Assembly (NCBI GenBank): GCA_002794775.1
Contig: NBAY01000016.1
Coordinates: 496,001-560,000, forward strand
Origin: Porodaedalea pini
Lineage: Eukaryota > Basidiomycota > Agaricomycetes > Hymenochaetales > Hymenochaetaceae
Reading direction: 5' to 3'
Length of the DNA: 64,000 nucleotides
Below the pieces are notes generated by a model. The model searched no databases. It had not been told where the DNA came from and saw only the letters and a list, made by a program, of their open reading frames with translations. Of the stretch, positions 1 through 12,352 are shown piece by piece (position 1 is the first letter of the stretch; the number at the start of each line of letters is the position of its first letter). Both the position numbers and the translations under genes were made by a program.

Positions 1-21
1 CCTTTATGAATGTCTTCCCAG

Positions 22-2124
22 ATTATCGGCATTCCTCAGCTTGTCGGCGAATCATGTTTACTCATGAATTCGAGCCTTACAGCCACGCAGCTTAGCAACT
101 GTACCAACATTTCTGGGCGTGCATTCGCTATGTTCAACCGAAGTATCGTCAATGTAGTCACTTCCCTCCCTTACTCTTCCCAGCTTTCATTCACGTCCAC
201 ATCAGGTAGGCACGCTCATGGGTGCAAATACACTTGATGTGGCCAGTATCGGCATTGACCTGGGCCTCCTAACTACCAATGCTTCCTTAATTGACGATGC
301 GTATGGGAAGGTACACAATGAAGTTGTTGTCCAGCAAGCCCTCAAAGCAGATGGAATAAGGCCCGACGGAAGCTTTGGACAGCATGCCGGGTTGATTTAC
401 AACGGCAATTATGGAAAAGATTAGTGAGCAGTTCCATCAGTCGAAGGGAATGGGAAATCTCTAAGTGGGGTGCATAGCACGACCGATGCTCTTGCCTTGG
501 AGATTGAGGCGGCTAACACACAATTCCAAGCGGGTATAGCTTCACGGGAAGCCTTTGAATTGCTGATAGATGGCGACCAGTGGATGGTTTACTTCAATGT
601 GGAGACAGGCGTACTCCACTGGGACTTTGTGGGTGCTATTTCTCTTGGCCTGACCTCAAAACTTCATGTACTTAACTTTTCGTTTCTATGCAGAGTGTTC
701 TCGGAAGATTTATTAGCTTCCCCGTTGCTGACAATCAGTACGTCTCGTATTTACTTACACTGTTTACGGAGCTGATACTTACCTCGATTCAGAGCTACGG
801 CGAGTATCAAGATAAATACGACTCAGTTCCAGGTCCTTGGCGAAGAATGGGATTCAGATACGCTGACAGATGCGTTTAACAACCTGTCGGAGAACTCAAC
901 AACCGCAAATGTCGGCTTGCTCAACGGCAATCGCATGTTCTACGACAATGATTATATGGTACGCTCCTTGTGAGAAGCTTTCTGTACGCCTCCATGCTGA
1001 TGTCCTTTTCCCCCTTTCATCAGGTTCAACGGGGTTTGGGATATGTCTCAACTCTCCGCATGTACTCGTCTCGAACCACGAATACGGAATGTACGAACTC
1101 GCAGAACCCCTTTGGGTTCCACCTTTCAGACGGTACGATCTACACCTACATAACGGGCTCCGAATACGAGGACATCGCCGCCGCATGGGACTGGAACCTC
1201 ATCCCGGGAACAACAGTCGACTACAACGCGACGGCCTTGACGTGTGCTGAGACGGGCTTCACCGGCGTCAAGTCGTTCGTCGGCGGCGCCAGCACTGGCA
1301 GTATCGGCGTTGGCACGATGCGGTATACGAATCCCCTAACGGGCTCGATGCACTGGCAGAAAGCGTGGTTCTTCCTCGAGGGCGGCGCAAAGCATGTCAT
1401 GGTGAACGACCTCGGCTCCGCGACGAGCGCGCCGGTATTCTCGGTACTGGATCAGCGGAAGCGTACCACGGATATATTCGTCGACGGGGCATCTGTCACG
1501 AGTGCCAACTTCACGAATGCGTCGACGTTGTGGCATGGAAATGTTGGTTACGCGTTTTCGAATTATTATCCTGGCGTGTCTTTGACTGTCGACACCGGCC
1601 TGCGCACAGGCGATTGGTCCGCACTTGGTATCTCTAAGCAACCACCTCCGACGATCGACCTCTTTGAAGCTTGGCTTGCGCATACAGACCTTAACGCTTC
1701 TGTGTCGTACACGGCCTTCCCTGCTGTCAACTACTCAGAGTTCCTCACACAGGCGAACGAGACACAGATTATTGACGTCCAAAACGACGCGAGCATATCC
1801 GCCGTGCTGGATGCTGTGCATTCGACGGCGATGATCGTGTTCTGGGCTTCGGAAGGCGGAAATGTGACTATTCCAGCACTATCCTCCGGAGACGCAACGA
1901 TTTCAGTGTTGGCAGATAAAGGCTTGCTGGTGATCCTTGAAGAGAAAACCTGGAACTTGACAGTGTCGGATCCAACGCAGGTTGCTACTGAAGCGGAGAT
2001 CGTTTTGCAATTGGGTTCTGGTAATCTTCCCAGTGGTTGGAACGGTGACAGAACCAAGGAAGTGTCTGTTACTTTGCCTGCAAGTGGATCAGCAGGTAGC
2101 AGCGTCTCCATCTCACTCTTTTAG
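22..2124 (+). CDS. Polysaccharide lyase family 8 (PL8), 5' end outside window
   Basis: Secreted PL8 lyases (hyaluronate, chondroitin AC or xanthan lyase type) cut acidic polysaccharides by beta-elimination. The window enters inside an intron; the first exon starts after the AG at 20-21. Exons read about 22-153, 206-423, 466-628, 694-739, 795-958 and 1024-2124, joined by short GT-AG introns. Family landmarks are IGIPQLVGE, the catalytic-His segment DGSFGQHAGLIYNGNYG, GVLHWDF, the Arg-containing MVQRGLGYVSTLRMYS, FGFHLSDGTIYTY, WDWNLIPGTTVDYN and WQKAWFFLEGGAKHVMV. These run from the end of the alpha/alpha toroid through the central beta-sandwich to the C-terminal domain; the stop is TAG at 2122. 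The signal peptide and the first part of the catalytic domain lie upstream of base 1. The substrate cannot be told from this part. Confidence 0.88.
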
Positions 2125-2279
2125 CGTGTCCTAGTAGAAGTTCTTGGTCTTAGTCAAGCTGGTCCACTCGGAAGCGCGTTGGCACTACAATGCCGCTAAA
2201 TGATTTTTTGTGCGACTACCAAAGACAATGAAACTGTAACAACAGCATGTACAGAAAGCAGAGCGTGATGCGGACAGAA

Positions 2280-3188
2280 TCAGAAAGCTGACTGGCCCTG
2301 GAACTCATCAGCAGGTTGTTCGAATCCAGCCTCGCCCTGCTGGTACGCGGGCTCCTCCGGCTGAGGCGGGGCCACTACGGCGGCCTGGTCGCGGTGGTCT
2401 GAGGTCGGCTCGGCGACGATCTTGTCGATAGGGGGATCGATGATTTGAACAGAGTCGGGAAGAGGCTTCTTCGGGCCAAGCTGGCCTTCTGGGTCCCAAC
2501 CCTTCATGCTGTTGAAGGTAGTATTTTAAGCCCATCACGAATAAGGTAGATACAAAAGGAAAAACGTGCATCTTTACTTTGATGCCGAGCACACCCTGCT
2601 TTAGCAGGACGTGACGGTAAGCGTAGTCTACAAAGTCACGCGCTGGTTGTCCGGAGTGGACCATGAAGCCGTCGGTGAACTTCATAGACTTGGCACGGGC
2701 GGCGCGGAGCTTGCCGGACACAACGACCTCACAACCCTTTGCGCCAGACTCCATGACGAAACGGAGGACACCATAGCATGCACGACGGACAGCGAGACCA
2801 CCGAGGAGCTTGTAGCGGAGGGACTCGCACTGAGCGACGGCAGAAAGACCACGGTACTGGACCTTCTCGGCGTACAGCTCGAGGGAGTTCTCTGGGAACT
2901 TGAAACGCTTCTGCACGAGCGCGGTGAGCTCGCGGATGCGGCGGCCCTTCTCACCGAGGACCTCCTGGGTGTGGGTTGCACGGATGATAATCTATGGAAA
3001 GAATATGAAATGAGTCGTTGTATGCACGAGACAGATGTAGCGCATACTTCAGTGCGGGCGTGAGTGACACGGACATCACAGCCGGAGTAACCCTCCTCTG
3101 CGAGTTCACGGGTGAAGAACTCGTTGAGTTCAGCACGGAATACACCGTCGGCAACGAACTTGCGCTTCTTGCTGATCTGGGAGGCCAT
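2280..3188 (-). CDS. RPS3: Small ribosomal subunit protein uS3
   Basis: Component of the 40S subunit at the mRNA entry channel. It starts [17 protein letters not shown] and carries [17 protein letters not shown], the KH-domain segment [12 protein letters not shown], the [24 protein letters not shown] block and a [16 protein letters not shown] tail, all typical of eukaryotic uS3. Two introns interrupt the frame: 2992-3047 (GT-AG) and 2509-2569. To keep the invariant GIKVKIMKGWDP junction, the second must be cut at a GC donor (AT|GCACGT). The stop is TGA at 2280-2282. The base just before the start codon region follows a TTGCAG, so a 5'-UTR intron is likely. Confidence 0.96.
2509..2569 (-). other. 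GC-AG intron in RPS3
   Basis: On the minus strand the exon ends ...AAGAT and the intron begins GCACGT and ends AACAG. Only this cut gives the conserved KVKIMKGWDP sequence. The nearest GT (GTAAAG) leaves the frame wrong by two bases. Confidence 0.8.
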
Positions 3189-4052
3189 TTCTGCAACACG
3201 AGAGGAAGGCGAGAGTCAGCAGTCCATCCGATTTCAATCGACTTCATCCATCCCCTTCCACGTCATTCCACCCATCCAACATCCAGCAGCAGCATGCAGA
3301 GCGTTCTTCACAATGCCAATAATGGACAAAACGGCATGAACGAACTCACTTTCTTGAGGTAGAGCGCTGTCGACGTCAGCGTAGCTTGTTGTAGACGCAG
3401 TTGAGGGCGCACTTGGACTGAGTCATGTGACCTCAAGATCAGTTTGAAATTTCTGACCTTTTTTTCAGTCGTCTTTTGCTTTCATCCCAGTGAGTATTTC
3501 ATTGTATTTCATTCTCCCTCTTCAATGAAGAGTGTCGTTGAATTACGGCCCCAACTGGCACCTCTTAGTCGAACTGTGGCGTCGGTGGATTTCCGTCCCC
3601 GTCGTTTCATTGACATGAATGGCTTTCTGAGAATATTTTCTTCCTTCCTTCGCTATTGAATTATCTTATTCTCATATCAGTACTGACAGTCTCACTTGCA
3701 GAATCTAATTGGGCAGCTGGTGAAATTTAGCAGGCGGTTATCGAAGTAAGGGAGGGAAGGAGGATCAAGTAGTGATTTTTTGTATGGTTTTGTACGTTGC
3801 AATCGAATCCTCTTCATGCCCCGAAGTGCGTGGTGATATCCAACGTTTGGCAGCGCCAAGCGAAGCAAGACTGAGCCGCAATGTGAGTAGAACGTGCATC
3901 TTTGTGCCGAGCGCTGTGCAGTGCTTAGCTTGCACCGGCCGATGACCTTATCTCAATGATCCTATCTTTCGAGTCTAGCTGTAGGCTAATATATATACGA
4001 CGTCTTTAAGCTGCAGTTCTGCTCACACGCATTCAAGCCCTCTTATTCAATC
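3189..4052. promoter_or_regulatory. Divergent intergenic region RPS3 / amidase
   Basis: This 864-bp region lies between two start codons. On the right a TATA-like AATATATATACG at about 3988-3998 lies some 55 bp upstream of the amidase ATG. The left part probably holds the RPS3 leader with a 5'-UTR intron whose acceptor is next to the ATG. I see no convincing gene in the rest. Confidence 0.5.
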
Positions 4053-6230
4053 ATGCCCCATTGGCAAGAGCTTGTCGCCGACAAATTACAACGTCAGAAA
4101 GCTGCAATACCCAAAGAGTGGCTCATAGCCCCGCCGCCTGATTCCCAGCTTGATGTGACTGATGTTCCACAGAGCTGCGGTCTGCTCACTCTCGATGAGC
4201 TTGAAATCACAGAGACTGAAGATGTCAGTGTTTTGCTCACCAAACTCGCATCTGGCGAGTGGTCCTCTGTCGACGTGACGCGTGCGTTCTACAAGCGTGC
4301 CATTGTTGCTCAGCAAGTCGTGAGTTTTGCATTTCTTCGTCCTGCTGTAATACTCAACTATGCACAGACCAACTGCCTGACGGAGATCTTCGTGGACCGG
4401 GCACTCGCTCGCGCAGCCGAATGCGACAAGTACCTCAAGGAGAATGGCAAGCCAATGGGCGCGCTACATGGCCTGCCGGTCTCTCTCAAGGATCAAGTTC
4501 GCCTCAAGGGTCTTGAGACTACTATGGGCATGTTCAACGTCTATTCTTTTTTAAGCCCAGGGTAGCACCTGACTTCTGAGACCCTAGGTTATGTCTCTTG
4601 GATTGGCGATTATGCCGAGCGTGATGCAACTTTGGCCACTATTCTGTATGAGGCTGGCGCAGTGCCATTCGTCCGTACAAATGTTCCGCAAACGCTCATG
4701 GTGAGCGTCTATACCCTCTGCTTCTAGACTGTTTCTGGGAGTGAGTCTGATTTATGCCTAATGTTAGTGGCCTGAAACGTTCAACCACATCTTTGGGCGC
4801 ACGTTTAACCCGCACAACCGTAATCTGACATGCGGTGGATCCTCGGGCGGCGAGGGCGCCCTCATTGGCATGAAGGGTAGCCCCCTTGGCGTCGGGTCTG
4901 ACATCGGAGGGTCAGTCCACTGCTTCGCTTTCTGGAACTCTGATAAGGAGTCAGCATTAACCTCGTGTTTCTCGTAGCTCTATCCGCATTCCCAGTGCGT
5001 TCAACGGAGTGTATAGCTTGCGCCCTTCGTGCAATCGTATCCCGTATGAGGGCGCGGCGAACTCCATGGAGGGCCAGGATTCGATCCCGTCTGTGCTTGG
5101 TCCGCTCTCAACCTCGATCTCAGGCGTGAAGGCGTTCACAAAGGCCGTCATCGACCTAAAGCCGTGGACAAAAGACCCACTCGCGATCCGGAAGGCCTGG
5201 GATGAGGACGCGTATCAACTCAAAGAGCATGGGAACGGCAAGGACCTCTGCTTCGCTATCCAGTGGGACAACGGCGTCACACTTCCCACTCCGCCCATTC
5301 GTCGCGCGTTGGATACGGCGAAGAAGGCACTCGAAGCACAGGGAATAAAAGGTACGAGCGATACATGAACGATACTCATGCGGATTCGACCGCGTCTCTG
5401 CTTCACAAAGCTCACGTATGATCTTTTCCCCCCTTCCAGTCGTCGACTGGCCTGCATTCGACTACGGCGATCTCTGCGCCAGCCTGGTGCGTAAAATTAT
5501 GCGCTGTGAGCGTTCTGCCCTTATCTTCACTCCACTCACAAAGATTCACATGGCAGCAACTCATCTGGGGAGCCGGCTCCGCGGAGGACTATGCTGCCAC
5601 GGTCGCGAAAACAGGCGAGCCTGTTATCTCCACGATGTCGCTTGATGGCGTATCCGTAGGCGACGAGTGGGTTATGCCAGCTGAAACTCTGTCTGCGTTT
5701 GGGCTCTGGCAGCTCCAGAAGAAGCGCACGGAGATACGCAAGGCACACTTAGACCTTTGGGAATCGACGCGAAGCCTCACTGGGACGGATCGCCCTGTTG
5801 ATGCAATCATCTGTCCCGTTGCGCCTTATGCATCAGTCCCACATGGAAAGAATCGGTACGAGCATCTTCTCAGGGTGCCGGGAAAGCATACTCAATCTGT
5901 GCTTTGTACTCGCAGAGATGTGAATTACACTATGGCATGGAACGGACTTGATTGCCCCTCTTGTGTCTTCCCCGTTTCGAAGGTCGATCCCATTCTTGAC
6001 GTCAAGCAGCCACGCGACACATTCTTGAGCAAAAGCGACGAGTTCCTCTATAACCTTTGTATGGGCTTTCTTTCTTTACCCATCTAGTCCTTTGAGGCTA
6101 ATGGTGTCTCACAGATGATCCTGAAGTATGGGAGAACGCACCGACGGCTTTACAGCTTGTAGGTCGCACGCTGGAAGAGGAAGCAGTCATTGCTATGACT
6201 GAGATCGTGGTCGCGGCGCTCAAGGCGTAG
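4053..6230 (+). CDS. Amidase signature family enzyme
   Basis: Hydrolyses an amide bond with a Ser-cisSer-Lys triad, in the acetamidase / fatty-acid-amide-hydrolase branch of fungal amidases. Nine exons are visible. The lysine lies in LHGLPVSLKDQ, the glycine-serine loop in TCGGSSGGEGALIGMKGS and the nucleophile region in GVGSDIGGSIRIPSAFNG. The C-terminus includes NYTMAWNGLDCPSCVFPV and a typical closing PTALQLVGRTLEEE. Introns are 4320-4367, 4528-4587, 4701-4767, 4911-4977, 5352-5439, 5487-5556, 5856-5915 and 6059-6114. The second uses a GC donor, needed for the conserved ETTMGYVSWIG. No signal peptide is seen, so it is probably intracellular. The substrate is unknown. Confidence 0.92.
4528..4587 (+). 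other. GC-AG intron in the amidase gene
   Basis: The exon ends ACTATGG, the intron starts GCATGT and ends CCCTAG, and the next exon starts GTTATGTC. This gives TTMGYVSWIG. The nearby GT at the GTCTAT motif would put the next exon out of frame. Confidence 0.78.
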
Positions 6231-6395
6231 AAATCTAACGTGAAAGTTGGAAATGATTTCTTGTCTCTGTATTGCTATCAAAACTTGAACTTATACGGAA
6301 TAAGACTGACGCTGTGAGCGACCTCAAATCGATGAACCCTACAGAGATCAACATACTTATCTCCTGTAGAGAACTACGGAAGCAGTATTTCAACC

Positions 6396-7866
6396 TTATA
6401 CGAGATAATCAGTATCTACCCAGTCTGCATAGTCGTTTCCAACCACCGTTGCGATCGTGTATCGCTCGGCCTCGCTACTGGTAAGGATAGTAACGAACGA
6501 GGGCCTGACCGCGTCTGTTATTCCCGCTCCCGTACTGTTGTACTCGGCAAACAAGATATGATCGGTACGAGGGTCGCCTACGTTCCATTGCGACCATACC
6601 GCCTTGTTGAGCTGTATGATACAGTAATGCTTGTCAGCGACGCTCTACAAGCAATAGAAATGGGATTTACCTGCGAGCCTATTACAGTATTTTTGAAAAC
6701 GACCCTTCAAAATAGGCATTTAAGTTATGGATCTATGGACTGAAGCGTGATAAGTCACTTACTTGGCATAATCTGATCCAAACACATTTGATTAATCAGT
6801 GGAGAGATAATAAGAATGCTGTAAGGAATAAGCTCAGGCTGACCTCCCCACGGCCGACCAAGGAAAACGTTTCCAGTCACATTCGAGAACGCATCGGATG
6901 CTGCAACGACCGTGTTCTGGTTGAAGACATCTTGGTGTCCGTCAGATGGATGAGGAAAAGACGAATCGAAAGCGGGAGAGATGGGGAACGTACAGACGCC
7001 CGAATCGTTAGTCTCACGACCGGACGCAGTGATGCAGCCCGCTCCTTTGCTAGCCAAGGTGTTGCCCTCGAAGTATGCTTGGCCTTGCCGTCCAAATATG
7101 AAGTCAACTGCTCCCTTGAAGTAAGGGTACCGTCAACGCGTATTTGCAGAAAGCCGGCTGCAAGATTTACTTCAATGTAGGACTTGAGGTAGACTTGAGT
7201 TCCCACATTGGCATACAGCGTATCCTGGCAAACAAACTGGTTTGTGTTTTTCACGTTGGATATTCAGACGATTTACCTGATATGAGAAAAAGCGGCATGC
7301 ATATGCTCCAAAGCTACTTCCATACTCGCTAAGTGCTATGGCCTGCCCATTGGTTTGCGCGACACCGAAGTCATTCCTGATATCAATATTGTACAACGCG
7401 ACGTTACTGCTCTTGACCCTCAGTGTTCCCGAAGCGTCGTCGCTCCCTGCGGTGGCTAGGGATGCAGAGTGAGTAATAACGACCTGGTTGTCCACAAAGT
7501 TCATAATATCCGTAGTGTTACCATAAATCTATTTATGCAGCAGTCAGTAAGTCACTAATCTTCAATGCTTAGATCTGCAGCATAACGCACGGTGACGGCC
7601 CCTGGACGGTCGATGAGCACTTGCTCTTCATATGTCCCAGGATACATGAATATGTGCTTCGAAGAGGAATCGTACGGGAGAGAAGCTACGGCAGACGAAA
7701 GAGTCTTGAATTGTCCGGACGTCGTTGTATTTGGATCAACGACAATGACCCCAGAAGGAGGCGAAGTCCGCGAAGCAGCATACGCCGACACAATGAGGCT
7801 CGGAAACAGTGTCGAAAATGCCAGTGCTAACATACTGAGAGAGAAGTCTGTGGCCCATTCGCTCAT
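6396..7866 (-). CDS. Pectin methylesterase, carbohydrate esterase family 8 (copy 1)
   Basis: Removes methyl groups from homogalacturonan and is secreted. The hydrophobic N-terminus MLALAFSTLFPSLIVSAYA is a signal peptide. Its Met lies at about 7833, and the first in-frame Met is at 7866, so the start is uncertain by 11 codons. Family motifs are YPGTYEEQVLIDRPG, the catalytic-Gln segment NGQAIAL, GAVDFIFGRQGQAYFEG (catalytic Asp) and NVTGNVFLGRPWGDYAK (active-site Arg), closing with ADWVDTDYLV. Seven short GT-AG introns fit the frame. The paralogue at 10538-11953 has the same orientation and exon pattern, so the pair arose by duplication. Confidence 0.93.
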
Positions 7867-8452
7867 GCTGGCCTTATATTATATTTCAAGTGTTTGGAGT
7901 AAGTAAAGAGAGCATCATAATCCGCCTCGAGTATGCAACGTGACCAAAAGAGATACGTCGGGATAATCTTGCCGGGCCGACAGAACCAAGTAAGAGCAGG
8001 GCGCGAGGTTCAATTTTAGTTGTAATCTCCGGAGACGCACAACGTCGAGAGCTTCTAATATAACGGGCCGCCTTTCTCACGAGTTTCTCCCGATAGTGAG
8101 GCACAGGTTCAAAAAAGTAAAGCATTCAAAGGTTGCGTGATAGCCATTGAAGGAAGCTGAAGTCCAGCGGAATAGTTCTGAGGCTCAGAGAATAGGTCAG
8201 CGTACTTGATGGTCAGCGACAGACGAACCAATATTGAGTTATCCTTAGACAAGTGTTGGACTGACGCGAAGCTCTAGATAGTATGCGATAGCGAGCTGCA
8301 TTTGTGCATAATCTAGAGGTGAAATAGAACTGTCGCAATGTCCTCGGTCTCCTTAATTCTTCTCCACGTCTGATACATGGCTGCTAGCTTTCGAAGCGGT
8401 GATTGACCAAAGAAAATATCGTAAAATTAGTGGTTGCTCGCCGATTACAACA
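7867..8452. promoter_or_regulatory. Promoter of pectinesterase copy 1 and 3' region of thiolase
   Basis: No gene is seen. Reading the minus strand toward the pectinesterase there is a TATA-like AATATAATATAAG near 7872-7888. Two CGGCCCG boxes, at 7971-7980 and 8061-8070, recur in the promoter of the second pectinesterase. Confidence 0.4.
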
Positions 8453-10260
8453 TCATCGAGCTTCATTAACGAAAATCCCAGCTGCACCCATGCCACTGCC
8501 AATGCACATGCTCGTGCAGAGAATCTGCCCATTCTGACGGCGAAGCTGTGCAAGGCCTGTGACGATCTGGCGCGTACCAGCTAGACCAGAAGACACATCA
8601 GTGGACGAATACAAGAAGTAGAGGAACAGACTGACTCATTCCTAACGGGTGAGTCAAAGCGATGGCTCCTCCACTGAAGCGATAGTACAGCCAATGAATC
8701 AGTTGCTCATCAAGCACTTATAGTGTCGATGACGAAGACACGCACTTCACATTTATCTTCTCAATCGGAATGTTGAGTTGCTCCACACAATACGCAAACT
8801 GTGAAGCGAAGGCTTCGTTAATCTGAAAAGCCAGTAAGTAATTGAATTGCAAGTCATCGCACAAGAAAAGAAAGCGAACCTCCCAAGTATCAACATCCTC
8901 TTTTCGAAGACCCGTCTGCTGCAGTATTTTCTCGATGGCAGGGACTGGAGCAATTCCCATATATCTCGGCTCAACGCCTTTGGATTCAAGCCTTGTCAAG
9001 CAGAGAAGATGAATATAAGAATACCGATCTTACCAACTACCGACGAAGCCACCCATTTGCCGAGGATCTCAATGCCTTCTTTCTCTGCTCGCTCACGGGT
9101 AGTCAGGACGCAAAGGGCTGCTCCGTCACCTATCCCACTAGCATTACCTGCAAATATAATAAGGTGGTGAATAAAATGAGAACATGTAACTATGAGGCTT
9201 CATTACCCGCAGTAGTCAATGCATTGCCCCAGTCAGGAAACACCGGCTTGAGTTTCGTAAGCGATTCAGCAGTGACACCAGGCCGAATAGTGTCGTCTTC
9301 ATGAATCTTCTGGCCGCCTATCTCGATAGGAATAATTTCGTCGTTAAAGATACCCGTTTTCTGAGCCTGCGAGACATAGAATGAGTACACATAAACCCTC
9401 AGACTTAGTTCTCACCTTCTCTGCTCGTGAGTGAGATATCAGAGCATAATGGTCTTGCTTCTCCTTCGAGACTTTGAAGTGCTCTGCCACCATTTCTGAC
9501 GTCCAACCCATCGGCTACATGAACAATTAATTCTGGTCTGGAGAGACAAACCTGCCAGTCTCACCTGAACACAGTCAAATGATTGGCTGTTCTTAGACAC
9601 ATCACTGCAGATTTCTGGCGTTGGCCTTGGACTGTAGGACAGTGTATGTGAGGCAAAATGTATTCTAATAAAGCTGTCGGACTCACTTCAATGACATGCT
9701 TTCCACACCAACAGCAATACCGAGCGAGGCCTCCCCGGTTTGGATATCGTGCGCGATATTCCTGACGGCCATGAGACCGGACGAGCAGAGTCTGTTTACA
9801 GTCGAAATGGGGACCTCGGCCGGAATGCCTGATGCTATAGCTGCTGCTCGTGATAGATAGAGCGGAGAGGGTGGATGGCATGTCCCTACGATTTCACGGT
9901 TAGAAGCGACTCATACTGCAACTGATAACCACCGAAATCACTCACCGACACATATATCGTCTACTTTCGACGGATCCAATTTCGTCTTCGCTAGCGTGGC
10001 CTACAGCGCCAGACTCAGTCTTTGGATCGCATGTCCATGATAATCAGAACTTGATGTACCTTGAACAACGCCAGCAGAATCTCATCGACCGGGTGGTCCT
10101 TGAGCTGTCCCTTCCGCACCTTCCCCATAGCCGTACGCGCTGCGAACGTGATGACCACATCATCCGGCTTCTTCTGCAGAATGGCCTGCAATCCACGCGC
10201 TTGAGAAGATGCCGCACGCGTCAGAGGCGCAACACCACGCAAAATGACTCTGGGCAACAT
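8453..10260 (-). CDS. 3-ketoacyl-CoA thiolase (beta-oxidation type)
   Basis: Cleaves 3-ketoacyl-CoA with CoA to acetyl-CoA and a shortened acyl-CoA. Motifs in order are PDDVVITFAARTAMGK, the VNRLCSSGLMAVRNIA active-site Cys loop, GWTSEMVAEHF, NASGIGDGAA, INEAFASQFAYCVE, GGAIALTHPLG (catalytic His) and the second Cys in LCTSMCIGSGMGAAGIF. The gene has many introns, about nine; the join at 8720-8740 reads INVNGGAIALTHPLG with donor AA|GTGCGT. The stop is TGA at 8453-8455. The sequence resembles fungal peroxisomal thiolases. The N-terminus MLPRVILRGVAPLTRAAS shows no clear PTS2 (R-x6-H/Q-x) and is rather arginine-rich, so mitochondrial or dual location is possible, or the true first exon lies upstream. 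Confidence 0.9.
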
Positions 10261-10537
10261 GTCTGACTGGACGTCGTCGATGTTGAAGTATAATATTAAT
10301 ATCTTCGACAACGACTCGTCTAGACCCGTAGAAGGAAGAAATGTTGTCCCGAGAGCGCATGATAGTTCACGACGGCTTATGTAGTACCAGTAGTTCACTG
10401 CAAATCATCTGCCCGCGACGCGTGAGCATTTTGTTTCTCTTTTCGTCAAACAACACGATCAATCAAACAAAACAACGAAACAAAAACGCTCAGCATAATA
10501 GATAGAAAAGAGCACAGCAAGTACGTATAGTGCGATA

Positions 10538-11953
10538 TCAAGATAAATAATTGGTATCCACCCAGTCTGCGTAATCACTACCGAGCGTCGTCGAGATGGT
10601 GTAATCGGAAGCTTCGCTACTGCTGAGAACGGTCACGAAGGACGGACGGTCTGCGTTAGCCACTCCATCTCCCTGGCTGTTATACTCGCCGAATAGGATA
10701 TGGTCTGTGTTGGGTGTAGACGAGCTCCATTCAGACCAGATCGCGCTGTTGAGCTATGCGCGAAGGGGAAATCTCAATAACGTCCCTTTTCAGCATACAA
10801 TAGATCCTTACCTCTAAATCAATGTTTGAGTTCAAAAAGACGACCCTAGAATTTATGTCAAAACTTGTTGAGAGAGGGTAGAACGTCATCAGTACCTTGC
10901 GTAGTCTATAGCAATCTGAATTAGAGGAGGTTGGCCTTTGGTGGAAAGCAGTACATACCTGCCCAAGGACGACCGAGGAAAGTATTGCCAGTCACGTTGG
11001 AAAACGCATCGGAGGCTGCGATGATACTGTTGTTGTTAAACACGTCTGTGGAGAGTGATGTTCAGTTCGTGTAGGAGACAAGCCAGACTTAGGTCGCATA
11101 CAAATTGATGGGTCGGAATCATCAGGCCTTCCGTTTGCAGTGATGCACCCCGCGCCCTTGCTTGCCAACGTATTCCCCTCGAAATAAGCCTGCGCATGCT
11201 GGCCGAAAATGTAGTCGACAGCACCCTGACACGAGTACACAGTTGATGACGGGTGCAATTCACATGGAGAAAACTGGACATACTTCGATGTATGACATCA
11301 GATAGACCTGCGTTCCTGTTTCGGCGAGAAGGGTATCCTGATAGAGAGACAATAGTTTCACGAGTCTCCCTGCCGCGTCGCCAATTTGCTCACCTGATAC
11401 GAGAAGAACCTGCAAGCATATGCACCGAATTGACTCCCATAGGCACTGATAGCAATGGCTTGACCATTACTTAGAGAGATGCCGAAGTCATTCCTGATGT
11501 CAATATTATACAGTGCAACGTTGTCACTTTGTATCCTCAGAGTGCCAGACGCGTCGTCGCTCCCCGCCTCTCCTGCAGATTCAGAGTGGTTGATGACGAC
11601 CTGGTTCTCCGAGTAGTCCATAGTATCCGTCGTATAGCCATACAGCTGTCAGTGTGAAGAGACACGGGCAAGATCAATCTTTCGTGGTTCAATAGGCAAA
11701 TTCTGCGCAAGCTTACGGTTACAGCTCCAGAACGGTCGATGAGCACCTGCTCGCTGTAAGTGCCGGGGTAAACGAAAAGCGACTGAGAGGTGTCATCATC
11801 TGGAAGAGCAGCGATAGCAGAGGATATGGTCTTGTATTGCCCTGAAGTCGTGCTGCTTGGATTGACAACGATGGAGCCTGAAGGCGGCGACGTCCGAGAC
11901 GCTGCATGCACTGAAAGGACAAGACTCGAGAGCACAGCAGAAAGCCAAAGCAT
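10538..11953 (-). CDS. Pectin methylesterase, carbohydrate esterase family 8 (copy 2)
   Basis: Secreted pectin demethylating enzyme, close paralogue of the one ending at 6396. It starts MLWLSAVLSSLVLSVHA, a signal peptide, followed by ASRTSPPSGSIVV, almost the same mature N-terminus as copy 1. Catalytic landmarks are NGQAIAI, GAVDYIFGQHAQAYFEG and NVTGNTFLGRPWA, and it closes with ADWVDTNYLS. It keeps the same intron positions. An upstream in-frame Met at 12019 would add 22 residues ahead of the signal peptide and is unlikely. The two copies flank the thiolase gene, which either lay between them at duplication or was left there by rearrangement. Confidence 0.93.
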
Positions 11954-12352
11954 TTCCAGAAACCGTGGGTACTGATGGACAACAGCTTGCGATGGTCTTA
12001 CGGTTTTATATCTTTGCAAAGGCTTGTGCCGAGCACGACCATAACGAGCATTTGGAACTCGGAATATCTGGCCGGGCCGTCAGACTGCGTGCGCCGTAGT
12101 CCTGTTTCCATGGGCAAGGAATACGAGCTTTCACTTGACGCCCAGTGGCGTTCTCAACATATGAAACGGGCCGCTTTATACCATTCCTCGGAAGTCAAAT
12201 TAGGACAGACAAGAGTCTGTAAGTTATAGATGCACGTCGTAACGATCCTCGACAAAATATGAATATGTCTTCTTCATATATATGCTATTTCAGCTCGTAG
12301 TAAGGCGAAGAACTCCAGAAAGCAACTGACCCGAATTCCGGACTATGCCTCG
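11954..12352. promoter_or_regulatory. Promoter of pectinesterase copy 2; 3' region of bL32m
   Basis: A TATA-like GATATAAAACC (minus strand, about 12000-12010) lies some 50 bp from the start codon. CGGCCCG boxes at 12071-12080 and 12175-12184 match those of copy 1 in sequence and approximate spacing. No coding feature is recognised. Confidence 0.45.

Noticed and set aside
2611..3362. Plus-strand open frames over RPS3
   Set aside because: Antisense shadows of a highly conserved ribosomal protein gene.
6788..7254. Overlapping frames on both strands in pectinesterase copy 1
   Set aside because: The reading frame of the spliced pectinesterase explains this stretch; the others lack family motifs.
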